Positions 1 through 8,107 of a DNA stretch of 36,970 bases are shown piece by piece. The notes under the pieces were generated by a model. The model ran no database searches. It was not told where the DNA came from and saw only the letters and a program-made list of their open reading frames with translations. Numbering within the stretch: position 1 is the first letter of the stretch; every line of letters starts with the position of its first letter. The DNA lies in NCBI GenBank assembly GCA_013791995.1, contig VMSS01000130.1, positions 1 through 36,970 on the forward strand, read 5' to 3'. The translations under genes and the position numbers were made by a program. Source of the DNA: Desulfurivibrio sp. GTDB lineage: Bacteria > Desulfobacterota > Desulfobulbia > Desulfobulbales > Desulfurivibrionaceae.

Positions 1-1167
1 GGAAATCCTGCCGAACTTGGGAGGGGTCACAATTTCAAATTTCAGGGGATCGCCATTTTCGTCCGTACCGGCAAGCTCAATGGACAAGGCCTCATTGGGC
101 TTTGTCATACGCCAGCGCGATTCGCTGGCCACCGGCGGCGCATTGGGCGGCGGAGCTGCAGGTTCGGCAACAACCGGCGGTATCCCCTCCATCCCAGCAA
201 CCTGCGTCTCCTGAGCGGGCGGCACGACGGGGACCGGCATCTCGCCTTTCTTGTTTTTCATGAAGTAATACCCCCCGCCACCGGCCAGCAGGATGAGGCA
301 AAACGCTGCAACAGCCATGTTTTTTTTCTTTCCGGCTTTCGTCGGTGGGGCAAAGGGGTGATCGGTGCCCGAAGCAGAGGGCTGTTCCCGGCTATTGTCC
401 ATTGTGGCCTCCGCTAGAAAATCCGGCACATCCGAAGCAGGAGCGGCAGTGGCAAAAATATCTTCTTCGCCCAACCCTCCCTGCGACGCTGTCCCACCAG
501 CATTTGTTGCTTCATCGGGGATATCGGGCAGGTCGCCAAAATCAAACTCATCATCATCAAACCCGCCATCATCCGGCAAACCAAAATTATCTTCTCCAGA
601 GGCGGTAGCCCCTGCTTTTCCGCTTTCGTTCTCAGCCACTTCGGCAAAAGTCACCGTTTCCGGACCAAATGACTCCTCTCCGTCCATATTGGAAAAAAGC
701 TGGTCAACGTCATCCTTGCTGGGAGCACCAAGACCATCGGCCACTACTGATTCGCCGGAACTCTTTTCTGCTCCCGCGCTGGCGAAAAGACCATCGATAT
801 CCGACTGGTCCAGGTCAAAATCGTCAGTAGCCGGGGACGCAGCCGCTGCTGGCGCTTCCCCGCCGCCAAGCAGGGAATCGATGTCAGACTGATCCAACTC
901 GGAAAATCCTTCGCCGCCTGCACCGGCGGAAACAGGCGCGGCCGCATCGCCGCCCCCAAAAAGGGCGTCAATATCGGATTGATCCAACTCACCTGCATCA
1001 TCATCGCCTGGTGTCGGTTCACTGGGAGCCGCCGTACCGCCACCGAGCAGGGAGTCGATGTCGGACTGGTCCAGTTCACCCGGAACTTCTTCCGGAGCCG
1101 CGGGCTTGTCTTCCGCAAGATCGGTAAGCCAGTCGTCTATTTCAAGGCCTGATTTTTCTTCTGCCAT
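1..1167 (-). CDS. Membrane-anchored acidic protein with tandem FliM-N-like motifs and cadherin-like exodomain (3' end beyond window)
   Basis: The 389 visible residues run off the window edge without a stop, so the C-terminus is missing. The N-terminal ~280 residues are rich in Asp, Glu, Gly and Ala. They contain LDQSDIDSLLGG-type repeats near residues 31, 59, 89 and 117, and a weaker one (SKDDVDQLF) near 148. These resemble the FliM N-terminal peptide LSQxEIDALL, which in flagellar motors binds phosphorylated CheY. A KKK run precedes one membrane segment at about residues 284-303, then a Pro/Ala-rich linker. The last ~40 residues (TDENGDPLKFEIVTPPKFG) look like the start of a cadherin/Ig-like tandem domain. 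By the positive-inside rule the repeats would be cytoplasmic and the rest exported. It is last in a four-gene minus-strand cluster with FlgO-like genes. The function is unknown; response-regulator binding is inference from the motif only. Confidence 0.8.
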   Translation of the reverse strand, partial: MAEEKSGLEIDDWLTDLAEDKPAAPEEVPGELDQSDIDSLLGGGTAAPSEPTPGDDDAGELDQSDIDALFGGGDAAAPVSAGAGGEGFSELDQSDIDSLLGGGEAPAAAASPATDDFDLDQSDIDGLFASAGAEKSSGESVVADGLGAPSKDDVDQLFSNMDGEESFGPETVTFAEVAENESGKAGATASGEDNFGLPDDGGFDDDEFDFGDLPDIPDEATNAGGTASQGGLGEEDIFATAAPASDVPDFLAEATMDNSREQPSASGTDHPFAPPTKAGKKKNMAVAAFCLILLAGGGGYYFMKNKKGEMPVPVVPPAQETQVAGMEGIPPVVAEPAAPPPNAPPVASESRWRMTKPNEALSIELAGTDENGDPLKFEIVTPPKFGRIS

Positions 1168-1202
1168 ACCCTCACCCGATACTTAGCGGCTCACATAGTC
1201 GC

Positions 1203-1748
1203 TTACTGCATATATACATAACTATGGAGCGCCCGATAAATGGGTTCCGACATCTCAACATTCACCACGTAGGAGCGACGCTCGCCCCGGGTATTCACCG
1301 CTATAATATGAATCCGCAGATACCCGTCCACTTCCTGGAGAATTCCGGAAACCCGCTGTTCATTCTCGCCTGGTGCTGCTGACCGCCACACGGCCAGCGA
1401 CTCGTTGCTGATCACCGCGGCCATTTGCTCGGCCAGGGTCGCGCCAAGCAGGGAAACCCTTTGCCTGGTTGAAAATTCGCTGAGAACAATAAACGGCTCG
1501 ATGGTCACCGGCTCGACCGCAAAAAAACCGTGCATCTGCTCCATTGCGTCACTGCCAACCATGGCCACCAAGCCGGTGAGCGACGTGTAGTTTCTCTGCT
1601 GACTGATCACCCCGTCGCCTGTCCCACCCCGACCATCCTCCTCTTTTTCCACGGCCAAGGACCCGGTTGCCCAAAAAACGCAGAGCAGAACAAGCAGTAT
1701 CGCGGGCGTCGGAATACCAATTTTTTTGACAGCTCCAGATATCGTCAT
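1203..1748 (-). CDS. Secreted hypothetical protein, possible divergent FlgO-like domain
   Basis: This 181-residue protein has an N-terminal hydrophobic segment (residues ~14-32) ending in a plausible signal-peptidase site. The mature part has an alternating pattern (TIEPFIVLSEF, LLGATLAEQM, GYLRIHIIAVNTRG) that follows the order of FlgO-domain elements in the two genes upstream. The match is much weaker than theirs and could be only superficial. The start is supported by an AGAGGAG ribosome-binding site 8 bases before ATG. Only 14 bases separate it from the preceding gene, which suggests co-transcription. It probably works in the periplasm or at the outer membrane with its neighbours. No catalytic motif is visible. 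Confidence 0.75.
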   Translation of the reverse strand: MTISGAVKKIGIPTPAILLVLLCVFWATGSLAVEKEEDGRGGTGDGVISQQRNYTSLTGLVAMVGSDAMEQMHGFFAVEPVTIEPFIVLSEFSTRQRVSLLGATLAEQMAAVISNESLAVWRSAAPGENEQRVSGILQEVDGYLRIHIIAVNTRGERRSYVVNVEMSEPIYRALHSYVYMQ

Positions 1749-1762
1749 GCGCGGCGCTCCTC

Positions 1763-2521
1763 TTACCGGCCAATGCCCTTTACGGCAATTTTATAGGGCG
1801 GCACAGACGGCTGGAACAAGCCGAGCAGTTCCCGGTTAAGCGGCATTGAGTAACGCCAGGAGGTCTTGACTGTCCCGTCGCTGAGACGGACAAGACGACC
1901 TTGGATAATCAGGGTTTTGCGGGTATTGGAAAAGGTGGTCACCACAACATATTCGAGTTCGGGCGCTCTGTCCGCCAACTCGCCGATGTTTCGGGTAAGG
2001 ATGAATTCTCCGGTTTGAGGCAAGATGGTGATCTCCTTGCCCATGCGCAGCTCTGTTACTTTGAGGCCGCGGTCCGTCAGGTCGGTAAGCAGGTATTCTC
2101 CCATGACTCGGCCGAACTCGGTATCCCGCTTGAGATCGGAAAGGGGCACGGCATTGACCACCGCAATCCTGCCAGTGAAATTCTTATCGCTTTCTTCCTG
2201 CATGTTGTAGAAAATCTTTCCGGCCACATCCTTGGACATTTCCGAAAGGAGACTTTCCGTTCCCATGGTTTTTGAAGTATCCGACATGTACTGATAGACG
2301 TTATACTTGGTCGGCACCCTGCGCACTTCCGCCGTTGATTGTGCCGGGGTGGAGGCAGCCTTACCCGGAGCCTCCGGTGCCGGCGTCAAAACGGCCTTGG
2401 CCATTCTGACTTCCGTCGTGCCCTCGGGCTTGGCCTCCTGCTTGACGGTCACACATGCCGTGCCACCAAACAGAACCAGCACCAGGCAACAGAATATCGC
2501 TTTTCTACTTCCCTTTTTCAT
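1763..2521 (-). CDS. FlgO-family lipoprotein
   Basis: The 252-residue product begins with a charged and hydrophobic leader ending GGTAC, so Cys23 may be lipidated, although the -3 position is not the usual Leu. A Pro/Ala/Thr-rich linker (residues ~30-70) leads to a FlgO-type domain in the second half. Recognisable there are FGRVMGEYLLTDL, GEFILTRNIGEL and a strand series ending near GRLVRLSDGTV. In Vibrio, FlgO is an outer-membrane protein needed for motility and linked to the flagellar H-ring. That this protein has a flagellar role is inference. GGGAGGACAGG lies just before the ATG. It sits between another FlgO-family gene and a secreted protein on the same strand. Confidence 0.8.
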   Translation of the reverse strand: MKKGSRKAIFCCLVLVLFGGTACVTVKQEAKPEGTTEVRMAKAVLTPAPEAPGKAASTPAQSTAEVRRVPTKYNVYQYMSDTSKTMGTESLLSEMSKDVAGKIFYNMQEESDKNFTGRIAVVNAVPLSDLKRDTEFGRVMGEYLLTDLTDRGLKVTELRMGKEITILPQTGEFILTRNIGELADRAPELEYVVVTTFSNTRKTLIIQGRLVRLSDGTVKTSWRYSMPLNRELLGLFQPSVPPYKIAVKGIGR

Positions 2522-2593
2522 CCTGTCCTCCCTGAACCGTTATGCTTTCTTCCCGTGAAAATCATGTTTCTGTGCGTCCCTGCGGATATACTA

Positions 2594-3295
2594 TCATAAC
2601 TCAAGTTTTTTCAAATAGAGCGGCTCTGGTTTTCCCTCCCGGACGGAGGCGCTGTCCGCAAGCAGCAGCTCGGCCAGTTGATTTCTCGGGATTATGGCGG
2701 TAGCCGAGGAGAGGAGTTTAGCACTCCTGTTGTCGATGATCCTGGCATTGATGACAATACTGTCTTTGTTGGGGGTGTAGGTGCCGGTGAGCATGGCACC
2801 TGCGGCCACGGTCTGGCTGATCTCGTTGGGGTTTCGCGAAAGGCCGAATTCGCCGCGTTTTTCCTGAAGCATGACAGCCTGGCTCTTCCGGATTTCAAGC
2901 ACATCGTAATGGCGCTGCTGCATCTCGTTCATCAGTTGCTCTGCCAGATACCGGCCCAAAGACGAAGTTCGGGAAAGTTTTTTCAGCTCCACAAAGGTGC
3001 AGATCATAACGCCCTGGCCCAGATCGCCGTTTTCCGGATCAGCATCCGCCAGATTGCGGAACAGCTCGTTGGCCAACCCCTGTATCTCGGTGGGCGAGGC
3101 AGCGGCTTCATTCACCGTGAGCGGCGGGGATACAACCGGAGCAACGGTTTCCACTATGGGTTTTTGGGGTTTGTCCTGGGTGAAAGGCCAAAAGGCCAAG
3201 GCCTGAACCGGGAAAAAAAGCAGGGCAAGCGCCACTATTAGAGGATAGAAAGAAGGGGTCGGTCGGACAAAGTAGTGTTTCCTTGGCAATTGCAT
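2594..3295 (-). CDS. FlgO-family outer-membrane/periplasmic protein
   Basis: This 233-residue protein is the clearest FlgO-domain member here. After a signal peptide (residues ~14-35, ending VQALA) and a Pro-rich linker, the domain shows TFVELKKL, SSLGRYLAEQLMNEM, RHYDVLEIR, RGEFGLSRNPNEI, GAMLTGTY and NARIIDNRSAKLLSSA, in the family order. I chose the internal ATG because AAAGGAG lies 11 bases upstream and it puts the signal peptide at the N-terminus; the longer frame adds 32 residues without features. It is first in the minus-strand cluster and so probably nearest the promoter. FlgO proteins assist flagellar outer-membrane structures, but no other flagellar gene is present in the window. 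Confidence 0.85.
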   Translation of the reverse strand: MQLPRKHYFVRPTPSFYPLIVALALLFFPVQALAFWPFTQDKPQKPIVETVAPVVSPPLTVNEAAASPTEIQGLANELFRNLADADPENGDLGQGVMICTFVELKKLSRTSSLGRYLAEQLMNEMQQRHYDVLEIRKSQAVMLQEKRGEFGLSRNPNEISQTVAAGAMLTGTYTPNKDSIVINARIIDNRSAKLLSSATAIIPRNQLAELLLADSASVREGKPEPLYLKKLEL

Positions 3296-3387
3296 ATGTC
3301 GCCGTTCTCCTTTATTATGTGGCCCCGGAAAAGCCGTTTCCGGGCGCCAAACGCCATTGGCGGAAAAAACTCCCGGTTTGTCCTTAA

Positions 3388-3415
3388 TCATCGGTTGGAT
3401 AATACTTTGTCTTTA
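3388..3415 (-). promoter_or_regulatory. Candidate sigma-28 (FliA)-type promoter upstream of FlgO-like cluster
   Basis: On the minus strand TAAAGACA is followed after 12 bases by ACCGATGA. This compares with the FliA consensus TAAAGTTT-N11-GCCGATAA: 5 of 8 and 6 of 8 matches, with one extra spacer base. A sigma-70-like -10 (TATTAT, 3399-3404) overlaps it without a good -35. It lies about 90 bases before the first FlgO-like start. The match is imperfect. Confidence 0.3.
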
Positions 3416-3499
3416 ACAAAAAATTCTTTTCAGATTGAGAGGATAGCCCATTGACCCCTTCCAGATCGTGTCAGTTGGAGCTTGTTTCGCTCTCCGACA

Positions 3500-3511
3500 A
3501 CCATATATGGT
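3500..3511. promoter_or_regulatory. 12-bp palindrome ACCATATATGGT, possible operator
   Basis: A perfect palindrome lies in the 309-base gap between the divergent FlgO-like and hypothetical genes. It overlaps a weak TTGTTT-N16-TATATG promoter-like pair (3482-3509) facing the plus-strand gene. Nothing else is recognised in the gap apart from the minus-strand promoter candidate. Confidence 0.2.
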
Positions 3512-3604
3512 ATAACCATTGAGACAGCCAGCTACATCTTGCGGAAAAGCACAACGAATCCCAGCACTGATTTTTTTTCTGCAATCCGCTCACGAGGTGG
3601 GGGT

Positions 3605-4105
3605 ATGACCGACCCGGAAAGTTTGCTGGCGGAAGAGATTCTCATTGTCCGTCACTCCGGAGAGATTCCGGAAATCGCCTTCCACGGTTCCCTGTATTAT
3701 CTTTGCGAAGATCCGACCGGACCCCAACTCACGCTGACGGAAAAAGAGCGGGATGTTCTGCGCCAGCAGGTGGTGGCCCGTTACCGGGAGATTCTGCTGC
3801 GGGACCTTAACCCGGATAATCGGGACGCCACCATCTACCGGGGGTTGAAACGCTGCATTTTTAATTGGGAGCGGCTCGGTAAATTCTGCAAGCGGCAGGG
3901 CCTGGCCGTTGAAGATGTCCGCCAGGAGATCGCCAGGGCCTTGCGCTCTTTTCTGCATCAGGAGGCGAACGAGGTCCGGGCAGGGCTCCGGCACTCCTGC
4001 CTCAACTGCACTAAAGAGGAACTGGGGATTTTTGCCGGGGCAATAGGAGTCCGACCGGAGGAGCTGCCGGAAGGACTTGAGATGCTCTTCTGCACCCCGG
4101 CTTAA
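3605..4105 (+). CDS. Hypothetical soluble protein (166 aa)
   Basis: I do not recognise the family. The 166-residue product has no signal peptide or membrane segment. It looks alpha-helical and charged, with a central basic stretch (KRCIFNWERLGKFCKRQG). Three cysteines sit near the C-terminus (CLNC and a last one in LFCTPA), perhaps metal-binding, but no known motif is complete. The start is taken at ATG preceded by GAGGTGGGGG; a longer frame from 3482 adds 41 residues of poor coding character. It is divergent from the FlgO-like cluster and convergent with the nitrilase fusion gene, so it is probably transcribed alone. Confidence 0.65.
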   Translation: MTDPESLLAEEILIVRHSGEIPEIAFHGSLYYLCEDPTGPQLTLTEKERDVLRQQVVARYREILLRDLNPDNRDATIYRGLKRCIFNWERLGKFCKRQGLAVEDVRQEIARALRSFLHQEANEVRAGLRHSCLNCTKEELGIFAGAIGVRPEELPEGLEMLFCTPA

Positions 4106-4127
4106 AAGAAGTTGAACAAAGTCGTCT

Positions 4128-4155
4128 CACCGGTGAAAACCGGTGCCCAGTTTTT
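4128..4155 (+). terminator. Weak terminator-like hairpin
   Basis: A 6-bp CACCGG/CCGGTG stem with a six-base loop is followed, after CCCAG, by five T residues. It lies just after the hypothetical gene. The short stem and interrupted T run make it doubtful. Confidence 0.3.
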
Positions 4156-4175
4156 CTGCAGTTATCCTAAAAATG

Positions 4176-4203
4176 ACTGGTTTCCGGCTTTCGCCGGAAT
4201 GAC
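4176..4203. repeat. Dispersed repeat half-copy
   Basis: These 28 bases match 25869-25896 with two mismatches. They contain a CCGGC-TTTC-GCCGG hairpin ending in GGAATGAC. Repeats of this form are common in intergenic regions of proteobacteria. Here only one half of the full inverted-repeat unit seen near 25.8 kb is present. Confidence 0.7.
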
Positions 4204-4242
4204 AAAATATCGCGATTTACGCCTTGTTACACGCCGATCAAA

Positions 4243-5532
4243 TTACACAGTACGGATTTTTTTGATCAAGGAGGTGGTGGAGTAACTTTCCACCAGAGGG
4301 ATGGAGAGGACCCGGCCGCCCGCGGCCAGCACCTCCGGCGCGCCGACTATTTTTTCCACCGGCCAGTCTCCGCCCTTTACCAGCACATCGGGCATCAGGG
4401 TCGCGATGAGCTTTTGCGGCGTTTCTTCCCCGAAAATCACCACATGGTCCACACAGCCCAAGGCCGCGATAACCCTGGCCCTGCTCTGCTCATGGTTCAT
4501 TGGCCGGTCATCGCCCTTGCCTAAGGCCCGCACCGACGAATCGCTGTTGACCCCGACCACCAGACAATCGCCTTCCCCGCGGGCCTGCTCCAGATAGGTA
4601 ACATGCCCCTGATGCAGGATATCGAAACAGCCGTTGGTGAACACCACCTTGCGGCCCACCGCCCTGTATCGGACAGTCAATGCAGCCAACTCATCAAGTT
4701 CCATGATCTTGTCCTGATCGTAAAACCTGTACGGAGTGACCCCCGCCGTGTTGAAGCGCTGCCTGATCTCCCGCATCCCGGCCGGATCGATTTCGACCCA
4801 GGCTTCGGTTGGTTCTGCTCCACCCTCGGCCATAATCGTGCCATCCGGCCCGATTATCAGAGAATGGCCGCCGAACTCCGTTTTTCCGTTAATGCCGCAC
4901 CGGTTGCAAGCCACCACAGCAATCTGGTTTTCAATAGCGCGGGCCTGCGCCAGAGTCCGCCAATGCTCCCGACGGGCTGCGGGCCACTGTGCGCTCACCA
5001 CCAGAAGTTCCGCGCCTTGGGCGACCTGCGTTTTGGCCAGATCGGGAAACCGGAGGTCGTAGCAAACCATCCCGGCCACTGTCCCGAGTTCGGTATCAAT
5101 CGGCTGGGGGTTGTTCCCGGCGCTGAAATACTGATTTTCGGTCATGGGGACGAAGAGCTGCTGCTTGCGGATCGACCCGGAAACTCCGCCCGGCCCGACA
5201 ATGTACAGGGTATTATAGATGGTGCTGTCGACCTCGGTGAGCACCTCCTCGGGCAAAGAACCGGCCAGATAAATGGAGTACTGTCCGGCTAGTCGCTGCA
5301 TTTCTTCCAGCACCTCCACCGTCTGCAGGGCAAAATGCTGGAGCCGATCGTAGGCAAAGCCGCAGCTCCACAACTCAGGCAAGACGATAATGCCGGGACC
5401 TTCAGGGGCCAGACGGGCCAGAGCCGCACGCACCGTGGCAAGATTCGCCGCCGGTTCGCCCTGCTGCACGTCAAACTGCACAAACCCGGCATGGTAACAG
5501 GGAGAATTAATCTCGGTGATGTTTGTATTCAT
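4243..5532 (-). CDS. Fusion: nitrilase-family amidohydrolase + D-glycero-beta-D-manno-heptose-1-phosphate adenylyltransferase (HldE C-domain/RfaE2)
   Basis: The 429-residue protein has two enzymes joined end to end. Residues ~13-270 are a carbon-nitrogen hydrolase with the Glu-Lys-Cys triad: E53 (LPELW), K123 (IRKQQLF) and C157 (MVCYDLRFP). It most resembles omega-amidase/MtnU-type members. Residues ~275-429 are a nucleotidyltransferase with FTNGCFDILHQGH (HxGH at 307-310), GVNSDSSVRALGKG, VKGGDW and the terminal STTSLIKKIR. This domain makes ADP-heptose from heptose-1-phosphate and ATP for LPS core. HldE normally joins it to a sugar kinase, not a nitrilase. The start at MNTNITEI is the first that leaves a normal nitrilase N-terminus; upstream in-frame sequence is not gene-like. 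The hydrolase substrate is unknown. Confidence 0.9.
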   Translation of the reverse strand: MNTNITEINSPCYHAGFVQFDVQQGEPAANLATVRAALARLAPEGPGIIVLPELWSCGFAYDRLQHFALQTVEVLEEMQRLAGQYSIYLAGSLPEEVLTEVDSTIYNTLYIVGPGGVSGSIRKQQLFVPMTENQYFSAGNNPQPIDTELGTVAGMVCYDLRFPDLAKTQVAQGAELLVVSAQWPAARREHWRTLAQARAIENQIAVVACNRCGINGKTEFGGHSLIIGPDGTIMAEGGAEPTEAWVEIDPAGMREIRQRFNTAGVTPYRFYDQDKIMELDELAALTVRYRAVGRKVVFTNGCFDILHQGHVTYLEQARGEGDCLVVGVNSDSSVRALGKGDDRPMNHEQSRARVIAALGCVDHVVIFGEETPQKLIATLMPDVLVKGGDWPVEKIVGAPEVLAAGGRVLSIPLVESYSTTSLIKKIRTV

Positions 5533-5749
5533 GGAGTAAGAATGACCCGCTCCACCGTTTTTGTCAATATGAGGTTGCAAGGGTGCGTGCAACCCTGTTG
5601 TTTCAGTATTGACAGCCTGTCTGCCGTATGGGATGTTTTGGGTATGCTTGGAAACAAGCGTGTGTTCAAGGTTTGCGGAAAACAGCGCCCAACTTTTGGC
5701 AACCGCCGCAACGCATTGGTAACCACAAAACAGGCATTCAACCGCATCT

Positions 5750-7882
5750 ATGGAAGTCACCCTCGCCCTTGCCATCCTCCTCGGAGTCGGTTTTGCCGCG
5801 GCCAAGCTCGGTCAACTGGTCCGTCTGCCTTCGGTCACAGGATATGTCTGCGCCGGTCTCATCCTCGGTCCTTCGGGCTTTGCCTTCATCACCCCGGAAC
5901 TCATCGGAGACAAGCTCGCCCACTTCAACCAGATCGCCTTGATGCTGATTGCCTTCGGTATCGGCGAGCACCTTGAGCTGAAACGGCTTAAAAAAACAGC
6001 GCGCACGGTTTTTTCCATCGGTTTTCTCGAAGCATTCCTCGCCTTTGCTTTTGTCGCGACCGCCATTTTCCTGATTGCTTTCTTTTTGGATCTGGGCCCG
6101 GCTGACTGGGTGTTGCGCCATTACCTGGCGCTTGCCGTGCTCCTCGGCTCCGTTGCCATTGCCACCGCACCGGCTTCCACCCTCTCGGTGATGCGGGAAA
6201 TGCGGGCAAAAGGGACCTGGACCACAACCCTCTTCCAGGTGGTTGCCATTGACAACGGGCTGGCAATCATGGCTTTCGGCATAGCCGCCTCCCTGATCCG
6301 GCATTTTGGTGAGGGGGGCAGCGGTACGGCGCTGGGAGGGTGTTTGATCAGTCTTCTGGAAATCGCCGGTTCCCTGCTGCTCGGGGTGCTGACCGGCCTG
6401 ATCATCGCCTATGTCGGCTCAAAAATAAAACGACGCAGCGAGATGTTAACCGCAGGTCTCGCCCTTTTGCTGCTTTGCGGAGAAACAGCCACTTTCCTCG
6501 ATTTTTCCCCCTTGCTTGCCGGGATGGCCGCAGGGTTTACCATTGTCAATCGAGACAGCCGGGATGTTCGTTTTTTCCGAACCTTGAACAGTTTTGAATC
6601 TCCGATTTATGTCCTCTTTTTTACCCTGGCAGGGGTGCATTTTAATCTCAAAGAGTTCGCCGTTGCCGGGGGATTGGGGCTTGTCTATTTCTTTTGCCGG
6701 GCCGGAGGGAAAAACCTCGGGGCGCGGCTGGGAGCACAGTTTTCCAACGCCCTACCCTCCGTCCGGTTTTTTTTAGGACAGGCCCTGGTGCCGCAGGCCG
6801 GTGTCGCCATCGCCCTCATATTTCTCACCGAGTCCACCCCGGAATTGCAAATCTATACCCCCTTCCTCACTCCGATCGTGCTGGCCGGGGTATTCCTTGC
6901 GGAGCTTGCCGGCCCGGTTTTGGCCCGGCAAGCTGTGGTTAAGGCGGGCGAAGCATGCATTATCGAACCATGCCCCGCAAAATGCGAAGAGGGGCAGCAC
7001 ACAACAACCGACCTCAACCCCGAGTCCGTGCAGTTGATCCCCTGGTCCTGGGAAAAACTTGTTCCGCCTGTCCAACAGGAAGGGCAGGTTATTTTCGGCG
7101 CCGCGCACATGGCCACCGTTGCCGGATTGGCAAGGATGTCCACGATCATCGCCCACCATCATAATGCCCGTCCCTGCGCGGTTCGCGTTATTCCAAAAAC
7201 TCTCGGCAGATACTATGGAGAGCTGCAGGCGGAAACAAGGCTTCTCTTTGCGGTTGAGACGGCTGAGGTGAAAAATATCGGTTATGAGCTGAACACGGCA
7301 ATAGTACAGGAAAATAATGTGGCGGACGGCATCCTCGCCCAGGCGGAAAGCACGAAAACCTTTGCCATCGTCCTCGGCCATCCGCTGCAGGGAACCCACA
7401 AGGAGTTTGAAAAGGTTGTCGAACAGGTTGTCTGCCGCGCCACCTGCCCGGTGATCATCGTCCGCTTTGCCGGAGTGCTCCACACGGAGCATATTCTTGT
7501 CCCGGTGACGGGCAGCGAGGATATCATTGCCTTAAAGGATATAATCTGCGCCCTGGGCAAGGTGGGGGAACATCGCATCACCCTGCTGGGGGTTTTGCCG
7601 TCCGATGAAAGGGAGGAGGATATTGACGCCGCCCGCAAAAAAATGGAATCCTGGAGCCATGCCGTCGGCTTGGACAGCTGCGTCTGCTCCAAAGTCATTG
7701 CCACGGAAGCACGACTGGAAGCCATCGTCGAAGCGGCGGCCGAACATGATCTGGTCGTGATGTCCAGCACCTTCAGCCAGGGCCTTGAGCGGATTGTCTT
7801 CGGCTCGCTGGCGGAAAACGTGGCGCAACACTGCGGCAAGCCCATGCTCATTATTTACTCCCCAAATTCCCAGCGCACATAG
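5750..7882 (+). CDS. CPA2-family monovalent cation:proton antiporter with two C-terminal universal-stress domains
   Basis: The 710-residue protein has about 12 membrane segments in residues 1-395. It opens like Na+/H+ exchangers (GVGFAAAKLGQLVRLPSVTGY, then AGLILGPSGFAF) and contains the core VVAIDNGLA. Its Asp fits the ion-binding position of the family. Residues ~430-570 and 580-710 are two USP-like domains; the second ends with the typical GSLAENVAQHCGKPMLII. Such USP tails are thought to bind nucleotides and regulate transport, which is inference here. The ribosome-binding site is weak. The gene is divergent from the nitrilase-HldE fusion. The 217-base gap holds a GGTTGCA/TGCAACC hairpin (5573-5594) and a lone TTGACA (5609-5614) without a good -10. 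Confidence 0.88.
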   Translation: MEVTLALAILLGVGFAAAKLGQLVRLPSVTGYVCAGLILGPSGFAFITPELIGDKLAHFNQIALMLIAFGIGEHLELKRLKKTARTVFSIGFLEAFLAFAFVATAIFLIAFFLDLGPADWVLRHYLALAVLLGSVAIATAPASTLSVMREMRAKGTWTTTLFQVVAIDNGLAIMAFGIAASLIRHFGEGGSGTALGGCLISLLEIAGSLLLGVLTGLIIAYVGSKIKRRSEMLTAGLALLLLCGETATFLDFSPLLAGMAAGFTIVNRDSRDVRFFRTLNSFESPIYVLFFTLAGVHFNLKEFAVAGGLGLVYFFCRAGGKNLGARLGAQFSNALPSVRFFLGQALVPQAGVAIALIFLTESTPELQIYTPFLTPIVLAGVFLAELAGPVLARQAVVKAGEACIIEPCPAKCEEGQHTTTDLNPESVQLIPWSWEKLVPPVQQEGQVIFGAAHMATVAGLARMSTIIAHHHNARPCAVRVIPKTLGRYYGELQAETRLLFAVETAEVKNIGYELNTAIVQENNVADGILAQAESTKTFAIVLGHPLQGTHKEFEKVVEQVVCRATCPVIIVRFAGVLHTEHILVPVTGSEDIIALKDIICALGKVGEHRITLLGVLPSDEREEDIDAARKKMESWSHAVGLDSCVCSKVIATEARLEAIVEAAAEHDLVVMSSTFSQGLERIVFGSLAENVAQHCGKPMLIIYSPNSQRT

Positions 7883-8107
7883 CGGGGAAAAAAGCAGCAG
7901 GATCTTGCGAGAACGCTGAACCGGTAGGGTGCTGTTTCTTCTCTGGCGACCAAACACTTAATATTCTTGAATAGCTCCATATTGTCAGGTAGATATGGAA
8001 TACCCTGTTCATTGTAAGCTGAAATTGTCTGGTCCGTTGGACCCCTTTTCAGGGGATGTACCTGAGCAATAATACTATTGCCAGCACCCACAAAAAATAA
8101 CGGAAAT

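Noticed and set aside
5335-5976. Long plus-strand frame opposite the nitrilase fusion
   Set aside because: It is a shadow frame over two real genes in other frames, with no domain or start signal.
7855-8091. Minus-strand 78-residue frame in the AT-rich segment
   Set aside because: Part of it looks protein-like (QGIPYLPDNMELFKNIK), but the frame joins AT-rich and GC-rich sequence, overlaps the antiporter end and has no known family. At most it is a fragment.
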